Assembly (NCBI GenBank): GCA_946479205.1
Contig: CAMLFJ010000031.1
Coordinates: 1-13,255 of the forward strand
Length of the DNA: 13,255 nt
Reading direction: 5' to 3'
Source of the DNA: an uncultured bacterium
GTDB taxonomy: Bacteria > Methylomirabilota > Methylomirabilia > Rokubacteriales > CSP1-6
Shown: one piece after another, positions 6,591 through 12,869 of the stretch
Numbering within the stretch: position 1 is the stretch's first letter
How the letters are laid out: each line of letters starts with the position of its first letter
Notes under the pieces: model-generated
What the model saw: only the letters and a program-made list of their open reading frames with translations
Databases searched by the model: none
What the model was told of the DNA's origin: nothing
Translations under genes and position numbers: made by a program

Positions 6591-7871
6591 CTATCTCGCG
6601 GCGGGCCTGGTGACCGCCGCGTAGATCATGTCCTTGAGCACGGCCCGGTACGGGACCCGCCACTTGGGCGACTGCATCATGAACACCACGAACATGTCCT
6701 CTTTCGGATCGACCCAGAAGTAGGTCCCGCCGGCCCCGCCCCAGTTGTACTCGCCGACCGACCCGGCCAGCGGCGACACGCCGGCGTCCTTGCGCACCGC
6801 GAAGCCAAGGCCGAAGCCGAAGCCGACCCCGGGGAGGTAGAGGGGACCCGGCGCGACCGAGGTGCCCACGTGATCGGCGGTCATGTACGCCACCGTCTTG
6901 GGCCCCAGCACCCGCTTGCCGTCGAGGCTGCCTCCGTTGAGCAGCATCTGGAGGAAGCGCGCGTAGTCCATCGCGGTGCTGACCATGCCGCCCCCGCCCG
7001 ACTCCCACTTCTGGACCACGCGCGGGTCGTTGAAGTCGGCGTCGATACCGAAATTGCGATCGTTCGGGAACGGCTCGACGATGCGATCCTGCTTGGCGCG
7101 ATCGATCACGTAGAAGCTGGTGCTGGTCATGCCGAGCGGATCCAGGAGCCGCTCCTTCTCGAATTGATAGAGCGACTGGCCGGAGATCACCTCGACGAGC
7201 CGTCCGAGCACGTCGGTCGAGTGGCTGTAGTCCCAGACGGTGCCCGGCTGGGAGGCGAGAGGCAGCTTGGCGAGCCGGTCGACCAGCTCCGCATTCGAGG
7301 GATAGTCGTTCCAGACCTTGGTGTCGACGTACATCTTCTTCACGAGGGTGTTGCCGAAGAACCCGTAGGTCAGCCCGGAGGTGTGCCGGAACAGATCCTG
7401 GATGGTCATGTTGCGCTGGGCGGGCACCAGCTCGAGGGTGGCCTTGCCGTCCGCGTCGGACTTCTCGACACCCACCTTGAGGCCGCCGAGCTGCGGGATG
7501 TACTTCGAGACGGGCTCGCTCAGGTTGAACTTGCCGTCCTCGAACAGCACCATCGCGGCCACCGAGGTGATCGCTTTGCTCATCGAATAGATCCGGAAGA
7601 TCGAGTCCCTCGTCATCGGGGCCTTCGTCTCGGGATTGCGGGTCCCGACCGTGTCGAACCAGGCGATCTTGCCGTGCCGGGCCACCAGCAGGATCGCTCC
7701 CGGGATGACTCCCTTCTCGACGTCCGCCTTGAGCATCGCGGTGACCTTGTTGAGCCGCTCGGTCGAGAGCCCGACCTGCTCGGGCTTGGCGCTCGGCAGG
7801 CTCTGGGCCTGGGCGAGGGCGACAGTCGACAGGCACAACAGGATCGCCAGAAACACCATGCGCATTCTCAT
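6591..7871 (-). CDS. secreted serine hydrolase, beta-lactamase/PBP-like (class C, esterase family VIII type)
   Basis: A 426-residue protein with an N-terminal signal peptide (about 1-21, core VFLAILLCLSTVALA), acting outside the cytoplasm. The active-site SxxK is S-M-S-K (Ser96-Lys99) in FRIYSMSKAITS. The second motif is Y-S-H (Tyr215) in WDYSHSTDVLG where many members have YxN. The third region is GGAGGTYFWVDP (378-389) in place of a KTG triad. HTSGLTYG (163-170) is typical of the group. Members include esterases, D-aminopeptidases and poorly understood hydrolases, so a beta-lactamase role is not implied. The ATG follows AGGAGA (7878-7883) by 6 nt, the best ribosome binding site among its neighbours. 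It sits 37 nt after the TfdA-type gene, from which a strong hairpin separates it. Confidence 0.92.
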   Translation of the reverse strand: MRMRMVFLAILLCLSTVALAQAQSLPSAKPEQVGLSTERLNKVTAMLKADVEKGVIPGAILLVARHGKIAWFDTVGTRNPETKAPMTRDSIFRIYSMSKAITSVAAMVLFEDGKFNLSEPVSKYIPQLGGLKVGVEKSDADGKATLELVPAQRNMTIQDLFRHTSGLTYGFFGNTLVKKMYVDTKVWNDYPSNAELVDRLAKLPLASQPGTVWDYSHSTDVLGRLVEVISGQSLYQFEKERLLDPLGMTSTSFYVIDRAKQDRIVEPFPNDRNFGIDADFNDPRVVQKWESGGGGMVSTAMDYARFLQMLLNGGSLDGKRVLGPKTVAYMTADHVGTSVAPGPLYLPGVGFGFGLGFAVRKDAGVSPLAGSVGEYNWGGAGGTYFWVDPKEDMFVVFMMQSPKWRVPYRAVLKDMIYAAVTRPAAR

Positions 7872-7900
7872 CGCTCTTCTCCTCGGATGTTGCGGAGTTG

Positions 7901-7924
7901 CCCGCGGCTCACGAGAGCCGCGGG
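7901..7924 (-). terminator. perfect 10-bp hairpin at the 3' end of the dioxygenase gene
   Basis: CCCGCGGCTC (7901-7910) pairs perfectly with GAGCCGCGGG (7915-7924) around a 4-nt ACGA loop. The dioxygenase TGA stop (7909-7911) lies within it, and the serine hydrolase ATG is only 30 nt downstream. No U-run follows on the transcript, so it may be a Rho-independent-like pause, an mRNA 3'-end stabiliser, or a structure that dampens read-through or translation into the next gene. Confidence 0.5.
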
Positions 7925-8721
7925 CGGTCGCCCTCGACGATGATCCGCCACAGCACGCGGCTCTGGCTCCGGTCGTAGTCGCCGTGGGCGCGGTGCATCG
8001 TCGCGCGATCGTCGATGACCAGGACGTCGCCCTTGCGCCACACGTGGTGATAGACGATCTCCGGCCGGATCATCCGGTCGAGCAGGTCGCGCATGTAGGC
8101 CCGGCTCGCCTCGGGAGTCATCCCGGAGATGTGGGTGGCCTTGGAGATGTGAAAGTACACCGCCCTCGATCCGTGCACCGGATGCGTGCGCACCATCGGG
8201 TGCTCGATCGGCTTGCCGTACTTGTCCTGATCCTCCGGGCGCGTGTCCGCGTGCCCGTCCAGCCCGTTGAACGAGGTGAGCGCCTCGAGGCGCCCGCGCT
8301 CGTCCTCCGGCAGCGCGAGATAGGCCGCGCGCATGCTGGCCACGCTGGTGCCGCCGCCCGCGGTGGGGATCTCCTGTCCGTACAGGATGGTGGCGGCCGG
8401 CGGACGCTCGCGGTTGGTGTGATCGGTGTGCCACTGCTCGGCCGGCTGCTGGCCGTTGCGGTGCCAGATCAGCCCGATCAGGGGGAAGCCGGGCATGTTG
8501 TGCTGCGAGTAGTGCTGCTCCATGGGCGGGCCGAACGCCGAGGCGGCGGCCAGGTACTGGGCGGGCGTCAGCGACTGGTCGTGGAACACCAGGGCCAGGT
8601 GCTCGGCGAGCGCCTGGGACAGCGCGTGCCGGGTCGGCTCGTCCAGCGGGGCGCTCAGGTCCACGCCGGCGACCTCGGCCCCGAGCGCGGGATGAATGGG
8701 CGAGACCTTCACCGTGGTCAT
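7909..8721 (-). CDS. TauD/TfdA family 2-oxoglutarate/Fe(II)-dependent dioxygenase
   Basis: A 270-residue cytoplasmic non-heme iron dioxygenase that couples 2-oxoglutarate decarboxylation to substrate oxidation. The iron triad is visible: His98 and Asp100 in WHTDHTN, and His243 in DDRATMHRAHGDY. Arg255 in QSRVLWRI is the likely 2-oxoglutarate carboxylate ligand. HPMVRTHPVHGSRAVYFH (174-191) and ATHISGM (195-201) are family hallmarks. The N-terminus (VSPIHPALGAEVAGVDLS) is also typical, which fixes the ATG at 8721; the frame stays open upstream only as a shadow of the neighbouring gene. Substrates in the family include taurine, 2,4-D and other sulfonates, sulfates and ethers; which applies here is not shown. 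It starts 11 nt after the CMD-family gene, without a clear Shine-Dalgarno, suggesting translational coupling. Confidence 0.93.
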   Translation of the reverse strand: MTTVKVSPIHPALGAEVAGVDLSAPLDEPTRHALSQALAEHLALVFHDQSLTPAQYLAAASAFGPPMEQHYSQHNMPGFPLIGLIWHRNGQQPAEQWHTDHTNRERPPAATILYGQEIPTAGGGTSVASMRAAYLALPEDERGRLEALTSFNGLDGHADTRPEDQDKYGKPIEHPMVRTHPVHGSRAVYFHISKATHISGMTPEASRAYMRDLLDRMIRPEIVYHHVWRKGDVLVIDDRATMHRAHGDYDRSQSRVLWRIIVEGDRPRLS

Positions 8722-8732
8722 GGCGTGACGGC

Positions 8733-9296
8733 TCAGCGGCTCAGCCCAGGGGTCCCGGCGGGCACCGCGTAGAAGTTCATCGTCAGCGAGACCGCGGTGT
8801 AGTAGCCCATCAGCACGATCACGTCGGTGACGCCCTCGTGCCCGAGCGCGCCGACCGCGCGCTCGTAGAGAGTCTGCGGGACGAGGCGCCCGCCGGCGAG
8901 CGCCATCGCCATCTCGTAGATCACCTGCTCGCGCGCGTCGGCAAACGCGGCCGGCAGCCCGGCGACGATCGCCTCCACCGCCGCGGCGGGCAGGCCCACC
9001 TCCGCCCCGCGCTTCTCGTGCGCGGCGGTCGGGTAGGCCGAATGCCAGCGGCTGGTGATGACGAGGACCGCGATCTCCCGCTCGCGCTCGGACAGCGCAA
9101 ACTCGCCCGGCGTGAAGTGCAGACCGAGCGGCGCCGCCGCTCGCAGCAGCTTGGGATTGTGCACCCACACCTTGTAGGGTCCGGGCAGCCGGCCGCGCGG
9201 ACCCTCGACGAGTAACCGATATCCCTCCCGCTGATCCGCCGTCATCCGGTCGACCGGCAGCTCGGCGTAGCGTCCGAACGTGGGCATCTCGCTCAT
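8733..9296 (-). CDS. carboxymuconolactone decarboxylase (CMD) family protein, AhpD-like fold
   Basis: A 187-residue all-helical protein. The CMD core is at about 66-150: LSEREREIAVLVITSRWHSA, then AAHEKRGAEVGLPAAAVEAI. His93 is the conserved core His. There is no C-x-x-C pair as in AhpD, and position 87, where relatives often have Cys, is Ser, so a peroxidase/disulfide role is unlikely and a decarboxylase or other catabolic role is more plausible. Its ATG overlaps the stop of the GlcG-like gene in ATGA (9293-9296) and is preceded by AGGGG 7 nt upstream. Thus it is probably co-translated with that gene, and it is followed after 11 nt by the dioxygenase. Function on a specific substrate is not deducible. 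Confidence 0.88.
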   Translation of the reverse strand: MSEMPTFGRYAELPVDRMTADQREGYRLLVEGPRGRLPGPYKVWVHNPKLLRAAAPLGLHFTPGEFALSEREREIAVLVITSRWHSAYPTAAHEKRGAEVGLPAAAVEAIVAGLPAAFADAREQVIYEMAMALAGGRLVPQTLYERAVGALGHEGVTDVIVLMGYYTAVSLTMNFYAVPAGTPGLSR

Positions 9297-9727
9297 GCGC
9301 GGGCCCCTACTTCATCCGATCCTGTCGTCACACCGCCGACCGCGTAGGTGACGTTGGGCAGCGGGGTCGAGGGCACCGTGGTCGGGGCCGCCTTGGCCAT
9401 CCGCTCCGCGACCGCCTTGGTGCTGTCCTCCTTGCGGGCCAGGGTCAGCGAAGCCGCCGAGTACGCCTTGAAGAAGGCGTTGTCGAGCGTGTGGATCGGC
9501 GCCCCGTTGCCCCGCAGCAGCGCCTGCCGCACCCCGTCGAGATCGACCACGACCGCGGTCACCGGGTAGCCCTTCTGCGCGCAGATCGCCACCGTGTCGC
9601 CCACCAGCTCGTTGGCGAGCGGCGCCGACAGCTTCTGCATGCTGACCAGCCCCTGGGCTCCGGATCCCGTCGCGATTCCCCCGATGATCAGCGCGATTGC
9701 CACCCCTGCCGCCACGATGCGTGGCAT
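9293..9727 (-). CDS. GlcG/HbpS-like heme-binding family protein (DUF336), shortened at C-terminus
   Basis: A 144-residue protein with a signal peptide (about 1-25: IVAAGVAIALIIGGIATGSGA). The mature part matches the GlcG/HbpS family: LSAPLANELVGDTVAICAQKGYPVTAVVVDLDG (33-65), then HTLDNAFFKAYSAASL (79-94) and LPNVTYAVGG (123-132). Family members normally continue with GGxPI, then GxxIGAIGVSG and DExxA for about 30-40 more residues. Here the protein ends VTTGSDEVGARA, so a conserved C-terminal strand and helix are missing, possibly an internal deletion that kept the last few residues. The downstream ATG overlaps the stop, so no remnant follows. Start chosen at ATG 9727 because GAGGGGG (9733-9739) lies 5 nt upstream; an ATG at 9748 lacks this. 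It sits between tctA (107 nt away) and the CMD gene, which often accompany such secreted proteins in catabolic clusters. Confidence 0.8.
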   Translation of the reverse strand: MPRIVAAGVAIALIIGGIATGSGAQGLVSMQKLSAPLANELVGDTVAICAQKGYPVTAVVVDLDGVRQALLRGNGAPIHTLDNAFFKAYSAASLTLARKEDSTKAVAERMAKAAPTTVPSTPLPNVTYAVGGVTTGSDEVGARA

Positions 9728-9797
9728 GCCGTCCCCCTCGTCGGTCATCCCGGTTAGACGTCTTGGTCGAGTCGCCGCCAGAGCCCCGCCGCAGCGG

Positions 9798-9803
9798 ATC
9801 ATA
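9798..9803 (-). promoter_or_regulatory. -10-like element upstream of the GlcG-like/CMD/TfdA genes
   Basis: TATGAT (5 of 6 consensus) on minus, in the context GCTGGAGTATGATCC, lies in the 107-bp gap after tctA, about 70 nt before the ATG at 9727. No -35 consensus is visible. It may give the GlcG-like, CMD and TfdA genes a promoter independent of the transporter operon. The rest of the gap has no other clear signal. Confidence 0.35.
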
Positions 9804-9834
9804 CTCCAGCGGCAGGCTGGGAGCCCGCCCGCCT

Positions 9835-11346
9835 TCAGCTCGCGGAGGACACCTTCGCGACGCGCCTCCCCCGCACGAGCCGGACGAGCGGCGGCCCGCA
9901 CAGCGCGGCGGCGGCGAGGATCAGGATCGTCGCCGACAGCGGGCGCGCCACGAGATCGACGACGCTGCCGCGGGTGAGGAAGAGCGCCTGGCGCAGCGTC
10001 TTCTCCATCATCGGGCCAAGCACGAGCGCCACCACCATCGGCGAGGGATCCACCTTGAGCTTCCGCAACGCGTACCCGAACACGCCGAAGATGACGAGCA
10101 CCCACAGGTCAAGGAAACTGTTGCTGAGGCTGAAGGCGCCGACGAGGCAGAGCAGCAACACGAGGGTGGCGAGGAGGTGCTGCGGCAGGCGCAGCACGGT
10201 CACGAAGACGCCCACCAGGGGCAGATTCAGGATCAGCAACATGAGGTTGCCGATGTACATGCTCGCCACGAAGCCCCAGAAGACTTCCGGCCGCTGGCTG
10301 ATCATGAGCGGCCCCGGCTGCAGGCCGTGGACCACGAGCGCGCCGAGCAGGATCGCGGTGGCCGGGGAGAACGGGATGCCCAGGGACAGGAGCGGCACCA
10401 TCGCGCCGGCGGTGGCCCCGTTGTTGGCCGCCTCCGGCCCCGCCACGCCCTCGATCATGCCGGTGCCGAACTTCTCGGGCGTCTTGGACATCCGCTTCTC
10501 GACGGTGTACGCGATGAACGTCGACAGCACCGCGGCGGGTCCGGGCACGAGCCCGGTGAGAAAGCCGACCACCGAGCCGCGCGCGATCGGCATCGTCGAG
10601 CGCCGCCACTCCTCGCGGGTGGGCAGCAGCTCGCGGAGCTTCACGCTGGCGATCTGCGCCTTGGCGATCCCCTCCTCGGCGAGCAGCAGCACCTCGGCCA
10701 CGCCGTAGACGCCCATGATCACCGGCACGAGCTCGACCCCCTGCGCGAGCTGGACGGAGCCGAACGTGAACCGTCGCAGCGCGGAGATCGAGTCCATCCC
10801 CACGGTTCCGAGGGCGAGGCCGAGCGCGACCATCACGAAGGCGGTCAGGATCGACCCACCCGACAGACGGGAGAGCAGCAGGATTCCTCCGAGCGTGATC
10901 GCGAAGTACTCCGGGGGGCCGAACTGGATGGCGACCTCGGCGAGCCAGCCCGCGGCCAGCATGATCCCGACGACCCCGAGGCTCCCGGCCACGAACGACC
11001 CCACCGCGGAAATGGTGAGGGCGGCGCCCGCCCGCCCCTTCTTGGTCATCTGGTAGCCGTCGAGCAGGGTGACGACGGAGCCGGCCTCGCCGGGGACGTT
11101 GACCAGGATGGACGTGGTCGAGCCCCCGTACATGGCCCCGTAGTAGATGCCCGCGAGCATGATCAGCGCGGTGGCCGGATGCATCGCGAAGGTGGACGGC
11201 AAGAGGAGCGCCATGGCCCCGACCGGCCCGATCCCGGGCAACACCCCGACGATGGTGCCCACCAGCACGCCGACGAAGCACGCGAACAGGTTGCTGGGCA
11301 GCAGCGCGATCGAGAATCCGTAGACGAGCCCGTCGAGCGGTCCCAC
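9835..11346 (-). CDS. tctA: tripartite tricarboxylate transporter large permease TctA
   Basis: A 503-residue integral membrane protein, the large subunit of a TTT transporter that imports carboxylates using a periplasmic receptor. Motifs of the family are clear: VGVLPGIGPVGAMALLLP (33-50), IYYGAMYGGSTTSILVNVPGE (67-87), and GPEAANNGATAGAMVPL (303-319) followed by LGIPFSPATAILLGAL (322-337). At least ten hydrophobic helices run through it. The length is normal and all motifs are intact. The start is GTG at 11346, 8 nt after the tctB stop, with GAGG very close upstream. The C-terminal basic tail (LVRGRRVAKVSS) is cytoplasmic or a short tail. Its substrate is unknown; TTT systems are known to carry citrate, tricarballylate, terephthalate, protocatechuate and others. 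Confidence 0.96.
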   Translation of the reverse strand: MGPLDGLVYGFSIALLPSNLFACFVGVLVGTIVGVLPGIGPVGAMALLLPSTFAMHPATALIMLAGIYYGAMYGGSTTSILVNVPGEAGSVVTLLDGYQMTKKGRAGAALTISAVGSFVAGSLGVVGIMLAAGWLAEVAIQFGPPEYFAITLGGILLLSRLSGGSILTAFVMVALGLALGTVGMDSISALRRFTFGSVQLAQGVELVPVIMGVYGVAEVLLLAEEGIAKAQIASVKLRELLPTREEWRRSTMPIARGSVVGFLTGLVPGPAAVLSTFIAYTVEKRMSKTPEKFGTGMIEGVAGPEAANNGATAGAMVPLLSLGIPFSPATAILLGALVVHGLQPGPLMISQRPEVFWGFVASMYIGNLMLLILNLPLVGVFVTVLRLPQHLLATLVLLLCLVGAFSLSNSFLDLWVLVIFGVFGYALRKLKVDPSPMVVALVLGPMMEKTLRQALFLTRGSVVDLVARPLSATILILAAAALCGPPLVRLVRGRRVAKVSSAS

Positions 11347-11354
11347 GCCTCAGC

Positions 11355-11798
11355 TCACCAGGGCCCGCTCGGCAGCGGGACGTCGAGGAGCACCGCGAAG
11401 AGGCCGTACGAGCCCGCCGCGCTCAGCGCGCCCGCGAGCAGCGCGGCCGTCCAGCCGCTGCCGAGGTAACGTAGAACCACCGCGACGAACGCGAACGCCG
11501 CCGCCGGATAGCCGATCCAGGGCAGTCCGAGACAGAACGCCACCAGCGCCACCACCGAGATCACCACGCGGCGGCGCGAGGCCGCGTCCAGCCCGACCGC
11601 GTCCGTCTCGGCGGGCGGCGCGTTCCGGAAGGCGCTCACCGTCGCCCCCGCGGCCACCACGATCGCGAAGACCGCGACCATGACCGGATAGAACCCTGCG
11701 CCGGGCCGCTCGACCGCCCCGAAGGGCAGCCGCAGCGCGAGCGCCAGGTAGACGCCGGCGGCGGCGAGCAGGACGAGGGGAACGACCCGCGCGAGCAC
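11355..11798 (-). CDS. tctB: tripartite tricarboxylate transporter small permease TctB
   Basis: A 147-residue, four-helix membrane protein. Hydrophobic segments are at about 4-22, 37-58, 77-110 (two helices broken by PWIGYP at 93-98) and 117-139. The N-terminal AALALRLPFG and RPGAGFYPVM (31-40) and C-terminal VPLPSGPW are typical of TctB, the poorly conserved small subunit. The start is GTG at 11798, which abuts the tctC TAG stop (complement 11799-11801) directly, with no space for a separate ribosome binding site, implying translational coupling. A different frame over the same stretch (up to 11841) is Arg/Gly-rich and is a shadow. Confidence 0.9.
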   Translation of the reverse strand: MLARVVPLVLLAAAGVYLALALRLPFGAVERPGAGFYPVMVAVFAIVVAAGATVSAFRNAPPAETDAVGLDAASRRRVVISVVALVAFCLGLPWIGYPAAAFAFVAVVLRYLGSGWTAALLAGALSAAGSYGLFAVLLDVPLPSGPW

Positions 11799-12752
11799 CT
11801 ACTTCTTGATCATCCCGAGACGCTTGAGCACGTCGTTCCACTCCTTGTGCTCGCGCACGAGCTCCTGGCGAAGCTTGTCACCGCTCTTGTAGTCCAGGTC
11901 GACCCCGCGCGACTTCATGAGCGCGACGAACGACGGCTCTTCCATGGCCGCCTTCGCGGAATCGTGGAGCACCTTCAGCGCAGGTCCCGGCGTGCCCTTC
12001 GGCGCGGTGAGCACGAACCACGTGCCGATGCCGTCCCCGAGCCCCGCTTCCTTTCCGGTGGGCGCTTCCGGAAAGAAGGGGTGGCGCTGCGGGCTGGCGA
12101 CCGCGAGCACGCGGAGCTTCTTGGCGTCGACCAGGGGCTTCACCTCGCCGGGCTGCGCCATGGCCGCGTCGATGTGGCCGCCCAGCAGCGCGGGGCTGGT
12201 CTCGCCCCAGCCCGAGAAGGGCACGTGCGTGGTCTTGAAGCCGCCGGGGATCTGCCAGCGCTCGAGCGTCAGATGGCTGATCGTCCCCTCGCCGGGCGAG
12301 CCGACGCGGAGCTTGCCGGGATTCGCCTTGGCCGCGGCCATGAACTCCTGCATGGTCTTCCACGGCGCGTCCGCCCTCACGGTGAGGAGCGTATAGAAGG
12401 TGATCGTGTTCAGGATGGGCTCGTAGTCGTCGGGCGTCTTGTAGGGGAGCTCGTTGAGCTGGGGATGGATCACCAGGGTCGAGTTCGGCGCGATGATGAC
12501 GGTGTACCCGTCGGGCTTGGCTTGCGCGACTTCCGCCATGCCGACGGAGCCGCCGCCGCCCGGCCGGTTGAGGACGGCGACCCCCTTCGTGAACGTCTTC
12601 TTCATCGACTCGGCCATCGGGCGGGCCACGATATCCACCATCCCGCCGGCCGGATAGGCGACGACGATCGTCAGCGCCCGCTCTGGATAGTCGGCGGCCG
12701 CGGGCGCCACGAAGCCGAGGAACAGGACGGCGAGGAACGCGAACCGGAGCAT
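11799..12752 (-). CDS. tctC: tripartite tricarboxylate transporter substrate-binding protein TctC (Bug family)
   Basis: A 317-residue periplasmic receptor. The signal peptide is residues 1-20 (LRFAFLAVLFLGFVAPAAA), then DYPERALTIVVAYPAGGMVDIVARP (21-45). Bug motifs are YPAGG...D with Asp40, NRPGGGGSVG (62-71) and KPDGYTVIIAPN (79-90). The usual AGGGSD is AGGMVD here, so the ligand pocket may differ from common Bugs. The ATG at 12752 has GGGAGG (12759-12764) 6 nt upstream; an open frame extends to 12857 but those residues are not family-like. It is first in tctC-tctB-tctA and is preceded by an extended -10-like element. The ligand is unknown; the linked dioxygenase and CMD genes point to an organic acid as inference only. 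Confidence 0.95.
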   Translation of the reverse strand: MLRFAFLAVLFLGFVAPAAADYPERALTIVVAYPAGGMVDIVARPMAESMKKTFTKGVAVLNRPGGGGSVGMAEVAQAKPDGYTVIIAPNSTLVIHPQLNELPYKTPDDYEPILNTITFYTLLTVRADAPWKTMQEFMAAAKANPGKLRVGSPGEGTISHLTLERWQIPGGFKTTHVPFSGWGETSPALLGGHIDAAMAQPGEVKPLVDAKKLRVLAVASPQRHPFFPEAPTGKEAGLGDGIGTWFVLTAPKGTPGPALKVLHDSAKAAMEEPSFVALMKSRGVDLDYKSGDKLRQELVREHKEWNDVLKRLGMIKK

Positions 12753-12781
12753 GGATGTCCTCCCTCTCGGATAGGGTCTCG

Positions 12782-12800
12782 GCCGGGACAATACCAGAAA
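12782..12800 (-). promoter_or_regulatory. tctC: extended -10-type promoter candidate for tctCBA
   Basis: The minus strand reads TTTCTGGTATTGTCCCGGC, with TGG before TATTGT (12788-12793), about 36 nt before the tctC ATG. It is 16/19 identical to the element upstream of the metallo-beta-lactamase-fold gene. No -35 consensus is seen. The predicted leader of about 30 nt contains the GGGAGG ribosome binding site. Confidence 0.45.
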
Positions 12801-12822
12801 AGGCTGGAGCCGGGGGCGGGAG

Positions 12823-12851
12823 TTGAACGGGACCGCGCCCGCGGATAGGCT
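12823..12851 (+). promoter_or_regulatory. weak promoter candidate for the creatininase-family gene
   Basis: TTGAAC (12823-12828), 17 bp, TAGGCT (12846-12851). The -35 matches 4 of 6 consensus positions and the -10 only the T, A and final T. The leader would be short and begin at the GGAGG (12859-12863). This is suggestive only. Confidence 0.3.
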
Positions 12852-12869
12852 ACTCACCGGAGGCGCACG

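Noticed and set aside
5589..7943. 784-codon open frame on +
   Set aside because: Antisense shadow of the desaturase and serine hydrolase genes, both of which show complete catalytic motifs; composition is low-complexity Arg/His/Gly.
8722..9168. Upstream extension of the dioxygenase frame
   Set aside because: The added residues are a shadow of the CMD gene; the family N-terminus begins at ATG 8721.
9697..11469. 590-codon open frame on +
   Set aside because: Antisense shadow of tctA; it is rich in His, Glu, Gly and Arg and has no family features.
11350..11841. 163-codon open frame on - overlapping tctB
   Set aside because: Arg/Gly-rich; the frame ending at 11355 encodes a proper four-helix TctB.
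12753..12857. 35-residue N-terminal extension of TctC
   Set aside because: It is not family-like and would precede the signal peptide; the ATG at 12752 has a strong ribosome binding site.
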